Shown here piece by piece: positions 7,463 to 15,379 of a DNA stretch of 64,000 bases. Under the pieces are notes generated by a model. It searched no databases. It saw only the letters and a program-made list of their open reading frames with translations, and was not told the DNA's origin. Within the stretch, counting starts at the first letter, position 1. Each line of letters begins with the position of its first letter. The translations under genes and the position numbers were made by a program. The stretch comes from Oscillospiraceae bacterium (GTDB lineage Bacteria > Bacillota > Clostridia > Oscillospirales > CAG-272). The DNA lies in the NCBI GenBank assembly GCA_015063685.1, contig SVTR01000010.1:1-64000 (forward strand). The letters run 5' to 3'.

Positions 7463-9523
7463 TTACTTTTCTCTTCCCGGGTGCTTGCTGTGGGGAAACG
7501 TACCGTGGGGCGGATGACCGTCAGGCGTTCTGCCCTCGGGGGGCATAGATTCCGCGGCTGATTCCCCCAAGACGCTCTCACCGTCGGTGATATACCGCTT
7601 GGCCTGGGTGGTGAACAGCTCGTAGTACCGTCCCTGCTTGGCCATGAGGGTGCGGTGATCGCCCTCCTCAATGAGCTTGCCGTATTCCAGCACAAGGATC
7701 TTGGAGGCAACCGTAGCGCTGGACAGGCGGTGAGACACGAAAATGGTGGTTTTATCCGTGCGGAGCCTGTCAAACTGGTTGAAGATCTCCTGCTCGGCCA
7801 TGGGGTCGAGAGAGGCGGTGGGCTCGTCCAGAATGAGAACGTCGGACTCGCTGTAGAAGGCGCGGGCGATGGCCAGCTTTTGCCATTGGCCGATGGAGAG
7901 CTCAATGCCGTTCTCCTCAAAAATACGCATGAGGGGGGTGTTGTAGCCGTCGGGCAGGCGGGTGATGTAGTCCTCGGCGTCGGCTTCCTTGGCCGCTTGC
8001 ATGACGGCCTGTTCGTCGGGCTTTTTGTAGATGTCACCGAACTGCACGTTCTCGGACACCGTCACCGCGTACTTGCCGAAGTCCTGGAAGATGATACCGA
8101 ACATACGGTAGAGATCCTCCACCTCGTATACGCGGATATCCTGACCGTCCAGCAGAATGCGACCCTCGGTGGGATCGTACAAGCGGGTCAGAAGCTTGAG
8201 CAGGGTGGTTTTTCCTGCGCCATTGAGGCCCACCAGCACCAAGGTCTCCCCGGGGCGGATGGTAAAGCTTACGTCGTCCAGCACCTTTCTTTCGGTGCCG
8301 GGGTAGATGAAGCTGACGTGCTCAAAGGTGATGGTATGGGGCTGACCGTGTGCCACCTTGAGGGGCGCATCCTTGGGGGTATCGCCCGTAATGATCCCGG
8401 GCTGAGGCACCACCGAAGGCTCTTCCTTGAGGAAGGAGGTCAGATTGTCGATGAAGAGGGTACCCTCGTAAATGGTGGCGGACACCGAAATGAGGGCGGC
8501 TACCTGACCGGCGATAGAGGTCAGCGCGCCTGTGTAGAGGGAGTAGTCGCCGATCATGTCCTTGCCTGTGACCACGAGATACGCAAACCAGGCGAAGAAC
8601 GCGCAGTTGACCACAGAGGAGACAACGGTGATGGCCACGTGCCAGGCATTCTCCCGGAGGATGAGGGCGCGGATGCCCGAAAAATACTTGTCAAAGGTCT
8701 CGCGGTATCGGCCGATGAAGGTGTCGGCCAGGCCGAACATTCTGACTTCCTTGGCCATGTCCTTGTTGACCATCAGATCGGAATAGTAATTCATCTGTCT
8801 GCGGTCCTTGGAGCGGCGGCGCATGTATTGGAAGTTTTTGCGGCGGTAGTAGAAATTGATGATGGCGGAGGGGACGGAAACGGCGATCATCACCAGCGCC
8901 GCCCACCACATATTGGCGTCCACAATGAGGATGACCAGGTAGGACACAAAGGTGATAACGGTACTGACGATGGAGAAGGTGGCCGACAGGATCTGGATGG
9001 GGCGCATGCCCGCTTCGCGGTTGGCGTTTTCCAGCTTTTCGTAGAAGGCGGGCAGGTCGAAGGAGCAGATGTCCAGCTCCTTGGCCTTGTGCATGATCTC
9101 CAGCTTGACGGTTCTCACCACCAGCTCACCCGCAATACGGGTGACCGTATTTTTCAGGGTGTTGACGATGCTGTTCAGGATGTTGTAGGCAAACATGAAG
9201 ACCAGCAGGAAGAAGACGGTGTGTTCGAGGAAGGCCTTCAGGTCACCCGAAAAGGAGCCGTGACTGCTTTGCAGAGCGTTGAGCACCTGCTGGGAAATCT
9301 TGGAGCCCACCACGGGCATGATGCCCTGGAACAACGCAATGAAAAGCATGGCAAAAAGGATCCAGGGACCGGTTTTCCATACCAGCTTGAAAATATAGGC
9401 CATGCGGGTGAAAAAGCCACCCAAAAGGGCTTTCAGATAGCGAGGAACGTCCCCGAGGTTCTTGGGAGGGGGGATCTGGGCGTATTGGAATTGTCTCATG
9501 CCGGGAGGAGGTCCGGGAGGCAT
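7463..9523 (-). CDS. ABC exporter, fused membrane and ATPase domains (MsbA/multidrug type)
   Basis: This 686-residue half-transporter should work as a homodimer in the membrane. A proline-rich N-terminus (PPGPPPGM) leads into six transmembrane helices (about residues 35-340). The nucleotide-binding domain follows with Walker A GLNGAGKTT near residue 430, the signature LSIGQWQ near 540 and Walker B/D-loop LDEPTASLD near 569. The signature is LSIGQ rather than LSGGQ, a common variant. A proline/histidine-rich tail follows the ATPase domain. The start at 9523 has a GAAAGGTG site. Substrate is unknown. lysC lies 100 bp downstream on the same strand. Confidence 0.93.
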   Translation of the reverse strand: MPPGPPPGMRQFQYAQIPPPKNLGDVPRYLKALLGGFFTRMAYIFKLVWKTGPWILFAMLFIALFQGIMPVVGSKISQQVLNALQSSHGSFSGDLKAFLEHTVFFLLVFMFAYNILNSIVNTLKNTVTRIAGELVVRTVKLEIMHKAKELDICSFDLPAFYEKLENANREAGMRPIQILSATFSIVSTVITFVSYLVILIVDANMWWAALVMIAVSVPSAIINFYYRRKNFQYMRRRSKDRRQMNYYSDLMVNKDMAKEVRMFGLADTFIGRYRETFDKYFSGIRALILRENAWHVAITVVSSVVNCAFFAWFAYLVVTGKDMIGDYSLYTGALTSIAGQVAALISVSATIYEGTLFIDNLTSFLKEEPSVVPQPGIITGDTPKDAPLKVAHGQPHTITFEHVSFIYPGTERKVLDDVSFTIRPGETLVLVGLNGAGKTTLLKLLTRLYDPTEGRILLDGQDIRVYEVEDLYRMFGIIFQDFGKYAVTVSENVQFGDIYKKPDEQAVMQAAKEADAEDYITRLPDGYNTPLMRIFEENGIELSIGQWQKLAIARAFYSESDVLILDEPTASLDPMAEQEIFNQFDRLRTDKTTIFVSHRLSSATVASKILVLEYGKLIEEGDHRTLMAKQGRYYELFTTQAKRYITDGESVLGESAAESMPPEGRTPDGHPPHGTFPHSKHPGREK

Positions 9524-9701
9524 CAGAGATCACACCTTTCTCTTTGGATTTGGTGAGTCAATACATTTTTGTCCGATATATAATCTAAATATTAATTTTA
9601 CCATTATACCTTGAACGGTTGTGGAATATAATGTAATAATTTTGTAAATTGATGCGAGAAAAAACGAAAAACATCATATGGGGCAATTGAAGATTTTTAT
9701 A

Positions 9702-9730
9702 TTGACAATGCGTTTTTTTCGGTGTATAAT
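9702..9730 (+). promoter_or_regulatory. Sigma-A promoter of the transketolase operon
   Basis: TTGACA (9702-9707) and TATAAT (9725-9730), 17-bp spacing. An ATG at 9736 lies at the likely transcription start, so the downstream ATG at 9796 is the translation start. Confidence 0.85.
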
Positions 9731-9795
9731 ATATTATGGATATCGTTTTACTCTTCCCGCATCACGCGAGAACAAGCCGAAAGGAAATCAATACC

Positions 9796-10632
9796 ATGGA
9801 TGCAAAAAAGCTGACTGAACTTCAAAAAAATGCCACAGAGATCCGCATGGGGATCATCGAGGGCGTACACGCCGCAGGCGCGGGTCACCCCGGCGGCTCC
9901 TTGTCTATCGCTGATCTGATGGCGTATTTGTATTTTGCCGAGATGAAGGTGGATCCCAAGGATCCCAAGAATCCCGACCGCGACCGTCTGGTGCTGTCCA
10001 AGGGTCACGCCGCCCCCGCCCTCTATGCCACTCTCGCGCTGAAGGGCTACTTCCCTGTGGAGGATCTCAAGACCCTCCGCCAGGCGAATTCCCACCTGCA
10101 GGGTCACCCCGACATGAAAAAGACTCCCGGCGTGGACATGACCTCGGGCTCTTTGGGTCAGGGTATTTCCGCCGCTTGCGGTATGGCACTCTGCGCAAAG
10201 CTTGATAAGAAGGACTACCGCGTCTACGCCATTGTCGGTGACGGCGAGAGTGAGGAGGGTCAGGTTTGGGAGGCCATTATGTTCGCCGCCCACAACAAGC
10301 TGGACAACCTCTGTATCATCATTGACTATAACGGTCTGCAGATCGACGGCGCCATCCATGAGATCGTCAGCCCCGCTCCCTACGAGGAGAAGATCGCCGC
10401 TTTTGGCTGTCACCCCATCACCATAGACGCCCACGATCTCCTCGCCATCGAGGCCGCTGTTGAAGAGGCTAAGACCGTCAAGGAGAGACCCACGGTCATC
10501 GTGGCCAAGTCGGTGAAGGGCAAGGGTGTTTCCTTCATGGAAAATCAGGTCAAATGGCATGGCTCCGCGCCTAATGACGAGCAATATGCACAGGCCATGG
10601 CTGAGCTGAACGCCACTTTGGCCGCGCTGTGA
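9796..10632 (+). CDS. Transketolase, N-terminal (thiamine-binding) subunit
   Basis: Together with the next gene it transfers two-carbon units in the non-oxidative pentose phosphate pathway. The 278-residue protein contains the thiamine diphosphate motif GDGESEEGQVWEA and the conserved segments AGAGHPGGSLSIADL and SKGHAAPALYA. The start at 9796 has an AAAGGAAA site; 20 further codons upstream are open but overlap the promoter start point. Two-gene transketolases are usual in Clostridia and archaea. The next gene starts 18 bp later. Confidence 0.95.
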   Translation: MDAKKLTELQKNATEIRMGIIEGVHAAGAGHPGGSLSIADLMAYLYFAEMKVDPKDPKNPDRDRLVLSKGHAAPALYATLALKGYFPVEDLKTLRQANSHLQGHPDMKKTPGVDMTSGSLGQGISAACGMALCAKLDKKDYRVYAIVGDGESEEGQVWEAIMFAAHNKLDNLCIIIDYNGLQIDGAIHEIVSPAPYEEKIAAFGCHPITIDAHDLLAIEAAVEEAKTVKERPTVIVAKSVKGKGVSFMENQVKWHGSAPNDEQYAQAMAELNATLAAL

Positions 10633-10649
10633 GAAAGGGGGATACACAC

Positions 10650-11600
10650 ATGAAATTGGGAGATAAGATCGCTACCCGTGAAGCCTACGGCAAGACGCTG
10701 GTAGAGTTGGGTGAAAGCAATGACTTTGTGGTTCTGGATGCCGACCTCGCGGAGGCGACCAAGACTGTATACTTCAAGAAAGCCTTCCCCGACCGCTTTG
10801 TTGATTGCGGTATCGCTGAGGGCAATATGATCGGCGTGGCCGCAGGTCTGGCCGCCGCCGGCAAGACCGTGTTCGCCTCTTCCTTTGCCATGTTCGCCGC
10901 CGGACGCGCCTTTGAGCAGATCCGCAACAGCGTGGCATACCCCCATCTGAACGTCAAGATTGCCGCTACCCATGCGGGTATTACCGTAGGCGAGGACGGC
11001 GCTACCCACCAGTGCAACGAGGACATCGCCCTCATGCGTACCCTGCCCGGTATGCTGGTCATCAATCCCTCCGACGCCGTTGAGGCTCGGGAGGCTATGA
11101 AATTTGCCCTGGAGCATGACGGCCCCTGTTACCTCCGCTTCGGTCGCTATGCGGTTCCTGTGCTTCACGACCCCGACACCTATACCTTTGAGCTGGGTAA
11201 GGGCGAGGTTCTGAGAGACGGTACCGACGTGACCATCGTGGCTACAGGTCTCATGGTCTCCATGGCTCTGGAAGCCGCCGAGACCCTCTCTGCCGAGGGT
11301 ATTTCCGCCCGCGTCATCAATATGGCCACCATCAAGCCCCTGGACGGTGAACTGCTCACCAAGGCCGCCCGCGAGACGGGTGCTGTGGTTACTGCTGAGG
11401 AGCATAGTATCATCGGTGGTTTGGGCTCTGCCGTGGCTGAAACGCTTTCCGAGAGCTGCCCCGTGCCCGTGCTTCGTGTGGGCGTTATGGATTCCTTTGG
11501 AAGATCCGGCAAGGTGCCCCCCCTCTTGGAGATGTACGGTTTGACCCCCGCTTGCATTGCCGAGAGAGCCAAGGCCGCCATTGCCGCCAAGAAAGTTTGA
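10650..11600 (+). CDS. Transketolase, C-terminal subunit
   Basis: The 316-residue partner subunit contains the pyrimidine-binding domain (REAYGKTLVELGESNDFVVLDADLAEAT, then FVDCGIAEGNMIGVAAGLAAAGKTVFASSFAMF) and the C-terminal transketolase domain (about residues 190-310). The segment ATHAGITVGEDGATHQCNEDIALMR is the family hallmark in which the pyrimidine ring is bound. A GAAAGGGGG site precedes the ATG at 10650. It is the last gene of the operon, before the terminator at 11622. Confidence 0.95.
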   Translation: MKLGDKIATREAYGKTLVELGESNDFVVLDADLAEATKTVYFKKAFPDRFVDCGIAEGNMIGVAAGLAAAGKTVFASSFAMFAAGRAFEQIRNSVAYPHLNVKIAATHAGITVGEDGATHQCNEDIALMRTLPGMLVINPSDAVEAREAMKFALEHDGPCYLRFGRYAVPVLHDPDTYTFELGKGEVLRDGTDVTIVATGLMVSMALEAAETLSAEGISARVINMATIKPLDGELLTKAARETGAVVTAEEHSIIGGLGSAVAETLSESCPVPVLRVGVMDSFGRSGKVPPLLEMYGLTPACIAERAKAAIAAKKV

Positions 11601-11621
11601 CGCAGACCTGATTTATATGAG

Positions 11622-11655
11622 AGCGCCCGATCCGTGCAGGATTGGGCGCTTTTGA
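11622..11655 (+). terminator. Intrinsic terminator of the transketolase operon
   Basis: AGCGCCCGATCC pairs with a matching arm ending at 11650 (one G-T pair), followed by TTTT. Confidence 0.8.
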
Positions 11656-11712
11656 CGCGGCAGAAAGCCTGAGATATTTTTGCGGAATCTTGTGTAATCT
11701 TTTCAAATTACC

Positions 11713-11741
11713 TTGACTTTACACCCGAAAAAATGTATAAT
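11713..11741 (+). promoter_or_regulatory. Sigma-A promoter of the MATE-HD gene pair
   Basis: TTGACT (11713-11718) and TATAAT (11736-11741), 17-bp spacing, about 50 bp before the start codon at 11791. Confidence 0.8.
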
Positions 11742-11790
11742 AAAAATGTATGTGTATTTTAGTCCTGATGTGAAAGAAGGTATGCGTATC

Positions 11791-13188
11791 ATGGCAAGGA
11801 CTGCCGCTCTCGGCAAGAGAGATATGAATATGACCGAAGGCCCGCTTTTGGGGAAAATGATTGTTTTTACCCTCCCCGTCATGGCCTCGGGTATGCTTCA
11901 ACTGCTGTTCAACGCCGCTGATGTTATGGTGGTGGGAAAATTCGCGGGGGAGGCCGCCATGGCGGCCGTGGGCTGCTGCGGTGCCCTCATTAATCTCATC
12001 ATCAACCTGTTCATTGGTCTGGCCGTGGGTGCCGGCGTCATCGCTGCCCAGGATATCGGTGCCAAACGCTACGAGGGTGTGAAGCGGTTGGTCTCCACCG
12101 CTCTGACCTCGTCTATCGTGGGCGGTATCTTCGTGGGTGTCCTCGGCTTTATACTGGCTGAGCCCTTGCTCATCCTCATGGATACGCCCGACGACGTACT
12201 GGCCGAAGCAGTCCCGTATATGCGCGCTTACTTTTGCGGTATCCCCGGTTGTCTGATCTACAACTACATGGCCGCCATCCTTCGTTCCACGGGCGACACC
12301 AAGCGCCCCCTGTATTTCTTGTCGGCGGCGGGTGTGGCTAACGTGTTCATGAATCTGCTCATGGTCTGTGTGTTCCACCTGGGTGCTATCGGCGTGGGCA
12401 TTGCTACCGCCGTGGCACAGTACGTATCTGCCACGTTGATCCTCGTTTACATGAGCCGCATGGATAGCTACTGCCGTATCACGGGCTTTGCCGTGGACAA
12501 GAGCAAGCTTCTCCGCATGATCACCATAGGGCTTCCCGCAGGACTTCAGGGTTGTATGTTTTCCCTGTCCAACGTGCTGATCCAGTCCAATATCAATACC
12601 TATCCCACCCCCGTCATCGCAGGCAACACGGCGGCCGGTAATCTGGAAGGCTTTGTCTATACCGCTATGAACTCGGTCTATCAGACCGCTCTGACCTTCA
12701 TTGGTCAGAATGTGGGCGCGGGGAAGTACGAGCGCATCAAAAAGATTTCCGGTCTCTGCGTGGCCATGGTGTCGGTCATTGGCCTGACCTTGGGCACGGG
12801 ACTGGTTGTTTTCGGTGACAAGCTGCTGCTTCTGTATGCTTCGGGCGAGAACGTGGAGGCAGTGATCGCTGCCGGCTTGAACAGACTGAGTATCATTGCT
12901 GCCAGCTATGTGCTTTGCGGCCTCATGGACGTGGGATGCGGTATTCTGCGTGGCATGGGCAGGGCCATCCAGCCTATGATCGTATCTCTGCTCGGCTCCT
13001 GCGCTTTCCGTATCATCTGGGTCAAGACCGTCTGCCCCCTGTTTCCGGGACAGATCCTGGCCCTCTACATCAGCTATCCCATCTCCTGGATCCTGACCGC
13101 AGGCGTCCATTACTTATTCTGCTTCTATTTCTACCGCCGCCTGATGAAAAAGCATCGAGAGGCCAATCTGCTAACCCAAACCCTATAA
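11791..13188 (+). CDS. MATE-family efflux transporter
   Basis: The 465-residue membrane protein has twelve predicted helices in two homologous halves, as in the multidrug and toxin extrusion family, which uses a Na+ or H+ gradient. The typical N-terminal pattern is present: GPLLGKMIVFTLPVMASGMLQLLFNAADVMVVGKF. The second half repeats it at LRMITIGLPAGLQGCMFSLSNVLIQ. ATG 11791 is preferred over 11782 because the AAGAAGG site (11774-11780) is 10 nt away rather than 1. The substrate cannot be predicted. An HD-domain gene follows 19 bp downstream. Confidence 0.93.
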   Translation: MARTAALGKRDMNMTEGPLLGKMIVFTLPVMASGMLQLLFNAADVMVVGKFAGEAAMAAVGCCGALINLIINLFIGLAVGAGVIAAQDIGAKRYEGVKRLVSTALTSSIVGGIFVGVLGFILAEPLLILMDTPDDVLAEAVPYMRAYFCGIPGCLIYNYMAAILRSTGDTKRPLYFLSAAGVANVFMNLLMVCVFHLGAIGVGIATAVAQYVSATLILVYMSRMDSYCRITGFAVDKSKLLRMITIGLPAGLQGCMFSLSNVLIQSNINTYPTPVIAGNTAAGNLEGFVYTAMNSVYQTALTFIGQNVGAGKYERIKKISGLCVAMVSVIGLTLGTGLVVFGDKLLLLYASGENVEAVIAAGLNRLSIIAASYVLCGLMDVGCGILRGMGRAIQPMIVSLLGSCAFRIIWVKTVCPLFPGQILALYISYPISWILTAGVHYLFCFYFYRRLMKKHREANLLTQTL

Positions 13189-13207
13189 CGAAAGGAAACC
13201 AATATCC

Positions 13208-13828
13208 ATGTCCGATATCAACTATACCGCCCGCGCGGCAGAGAACAGACAGAGATTCATTGATATTTTCAAGTCCAAGATCACCCGTGAGGGCAGCGAA
13301 AAGCTGCTGGCCTTCCTGACCTCCGACGGCTGTGATTTCTTTACCGCCCCCGCATCTACCCGTTACCATGGCAACTATGAGGGCGGTCTCTGCGAGCATA
13401 GCCTTAACGTGTACGACGCGCTGGTGGATATTCTGGCCCGTCCCCGTGTCCGCGATTTGTACGGCATCAGCTACTCCGACGAGAGCATTGCCATTGCCGC
13501 TCTGCTTCACGATCTGTGCAAGGTGAACTTTTACAAGGTTTCCACCCGCAACGTGAAAAACGAGCAGGGAAGATGGGAGGCCGTGCCCTTCTACACCATT
13601 GAGGACAATCTGCCCTACGGCCATGGCGAGAAGTCGGTTTACATCGTGTCGGGCTACATGCGGCTGACCCGCGACGAGGCCTTTGCCATCCGTTATCATA
13701 TGGGCTTCTCGGGCCCCGAGGATCCCGGCAACGTGGGCAAGGCGCTGGAGATGTTCCCCTTAGCGTGGGCGCTCTGCGTGGCGGATATGGAAGCGGCTTA
13801 CTTCATGGAGGGAAGCCCCAAGAAGTGA
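13208..13828 (+). CDS. HD-domain phosphohydrolase
   Basis: The 206-residue soluble protein has the HD metal motif set: EGGLCEHSLNVY (first His) and AALLHDLCKV (His-Asp), followed by HGEKS and the later histidine and aspartate positions (IRYHMGF, LCVADMEAA). These residues bind two metals and hydrolyse phosphate esters or nucleotides. It most resembles the HD domain of YhaM-type 3'-5' exonucleases but lacks an OB-fold domain. It is probably co-transcribed with the MATE gene. Substrate is unknown. Confidence 0.88.
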   Translation: MSDINYTARAAENRQRFIDIFKSKITREGSEKLLAFLTSDGCDFFTAPASTRYHGNYEGGLCEHSLNVYDALVDILARPRVRDLYGISYSDESIAIAALLHDLCKVNFYKVSTRNVKNEQGRWEAVPFYTIEDNLPYGHGEKSVYIVSGYMRLTRDEAFAIRYHMGFSGPEDPGNVGKALEMFPLAWALCVADMEAAYFMEGSPKK

Positions 13829-13965
13829 GATACTCGCTTCGCTCGTGTGAAATTCGCCTGCGGCGAGTGAAATTTTCGCTTCGCAAAAGTGAAATTCGCA
13901 AGCCGTTGGCTTGCGAGTGAAGGAAGGTTTTGCTTTGCAAAACCAATTGATTTAAAGTAGGAGGA
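13829..13965 (+). repeat. Array of short hairpins joined by GTGAAATT
   Basis: Directly after the stop codon of the HD gene come four or five units, each a constant GTGAAA(TT) followed by a different small palindrome, e.g. TCGC-ctgc-GGCGA, TTTTCGC-ttc-GCAAAA, TCGCAAGCC-gtt-GGCTTGCGA and GGTTTTGC-ttt-GCAAAACC. Stems differ in sequence but stay paired. It ends just before the next ribosome binding site. Confidence 0.75.
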
Positions 13966-13972
13966 AATCCCT

Positions 13973-14731
13973 ATGGGTAGGAGCTTAGGTTATTTTGATT
14001 CCGAAGAATTGGATCGCCCGGAACTGAATAAATGCCCCGAATGTGAGTGCTATTTTGCCTCGGAGGAATGTCCTCTCTGCGGTAAGGTCTGCCCCGAAGC
14101 CTTCAGGGCAGGGAACCGGGCGGCGGTGAAGAAGCCCAAACGGAGGCGCAACGCCTCGGGACGGGTGCAATTCATTCCCTGGTATCACACCTGGTGGTTC
14201 ATCCTCATCATGATGTTTGCCATGCCCGTGGTGGGGATCATTCTGTTCTTCTCAAGTCCCTATTCGAAGACGATCAAGATCATCGGCGCGGTGCTGGGAA
14301 TTTTGTATTTTGTGTTTATTTATCTCGGCGTGGGCTGGATGCTGCTTGACATGGTTTTCTCGGAGGATCTGGTTAACGACAAGATCTCTCGTGAGGCATA
14401 CGTGGCGCGGTGTGATGACATGAGTCCGGAGGAATACCACCGTGATGCCTATAACGAGGGAAATTATGTGACCATGGAGCTGACGGTGGCATCTGTTTAC
14501 ACCGAAGCCGGCGACTATTACGGCGATCGCTACTATCTTTGCCGTGATCAGAGCGGCGGAGATCTGTACGTGCTGTTGCTGGATTGCAGCATAGACAAAA
14601 AAACTAATTATCTGGAAGGGGATATGATCCGGGTCTACGGTGAGTGCTCCGGTATTGCTGAGTACGATATCGGCACACTCCAAAGCGGCGTTCCATGCCT
14701 TTACATGGCCTACAGCGAGCTCGTGGGATAA
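13973..14731 (+). CDS. Zinc-ribbon membrane protein of unknown function
   Basis: The 252-residue protein starts with a zinc ribbon (CPECECYFASEECPLC, about residues 19-34), then a basic stretch (KKPKRRRN), two transmembrane helices (about residues 72-92 and 100-125), and an extracytoplasmic or cytoplasmic C-terminal domain of about 110 residues (LTVASVYTEAGDYYGDRYYLC... DMIRVYGECSG). The C-terminal part has the alternating pattern of an OB-fold, like tRNA_anti-like domains in small membrane proteins. The start has a strong GTAGGAGGAAA site. I do not recognise a specific family. The next gene, spoVAC, is 58 bp downstream and could be co-transcribed. Confidence 0.8.
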   Translation: MGRSLGYFDSEELDRPELNKCPECECYFASEECPLCGKVCPEAFRAGNRAAVKKPKRRRNASGRVQFIPWYHTWWFILIMMFAMPVVGIILFFSSPYSKTIKIIGAVLGILYFVFIYLGVGWMLLDMVFSEDLVNDKISREAYVARCDDMSPEEYHRDAYNEGNYVTMELTVASVYTEAGDYYGDRYYLCRDQSGGDLYVLLLDCSIDKKTNYLEGDMIRVYGECSGIAEYDIGTLQSGVPCLYMAYSELVG

Positions 14732-14789
14732 AATTCGTATATTTCGGCTTTTTTGCGGCATACTACCTCCCAAAGAGGTGACTACCGCT

Positions 14790-15236
14790 ATGAATATGAA
14801 TAAAGAAACCTACAAAAAATACGCCGAGGCCCGAGCACCCCGATCACCCATTCTGAAAAACTGTATCCGCGCCTTTCTTGTGGGCGGTCTCATCTGCACC
14901 CTTGGTCAGGGACTTCGTGATATTTACACCCGTCTCTGCGGCATGAACCGCGAGGACGCGGGAACCCTGACCGCCGTTACCCTTGTGTTTGTTGCCGTCC
15001 TGCTGACGGGATTTGGTATCTTCGACCGCATCGCCAAGTTCGCGGGTGCTGGGACGCTGGTGCCCATCACGGGCTTTGCCAACGCCGTGGCTTCCCCTGC
15101 CATTGACAGCCAAAGTGAGGGCTGGGTGCTGGGCGTGGGCGCCAAAATCTTTACCGTGGCCGGCCCTGTGCTGCTCTACGGCACCCTGGCGGGGGCGGTG
15201 TATGGGGTGATCTATTGGATCGCAACGCTTTTTTGA
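14790..15236 (+). CDS. spoVAC: Stage V sporulation protein AC (dipicolinate channel)
   Basis: SpoVAC is an inner spore membrane protein that forms, with SpoVAE and others, the channel for loading and release of Ca-dipicolinic acid; B. subtilis SpoVAC is mechanosensitive. The 148-residue protein has the family core FLVGGLICTLGQ, then TGFGIFDRIAKFAGAGTLVP and ITGFANAVASPAIDSQSEGW, ending in a hydrophobic stretch. ATG 14790 has an AAAGAGGTG site. Usually spoVAD and spoVAE follow at once; here neither does, which is unusual. It supports an endospore-forming host. Confidence 0.92.
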   Translation: MNMNKETYKKYAEARAPRSPILKNCIRAFLVGGLICTLGQGLRDIYTRLCGMNREDAGTLTAVTLVFVAVLLTGFGIFDRIAKFAGAGTLVPITGFANAVASPAIDSQSEGWVLGVGAKIFTVAGPVLLYGTLAGAVYGVIYWIATLF

Positions 15237-15356
15237 GATATGAGATACACGCCGAGCAAGCCTGAGCAAAGCTCGGCAGATACAAGATACAAGATAGACA
15301 CGCCTGTTTCCATATCTTGTATCTCGTATCTCGGTATCTTGTATCTGCCCTCAATA
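15237..15356. repeat. GATACAA-type simple repeats in inverted arrangement
   Basis: From the spoVAC stop codon on, GATAY-type heptamers (GATACAAGATACAAGATA, 15290-15298 region) are followed by their reverse complement (TATCTTGTATCTCGTATCTC) around 15312-15350. A GAGCAAGCCTGAGCAAAGCTC hairpin lies before them. No gene is seen. Confidence 0.6.
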
Positions 15357-15379
15357 TTACACATGAAAGGAATCTTTTT

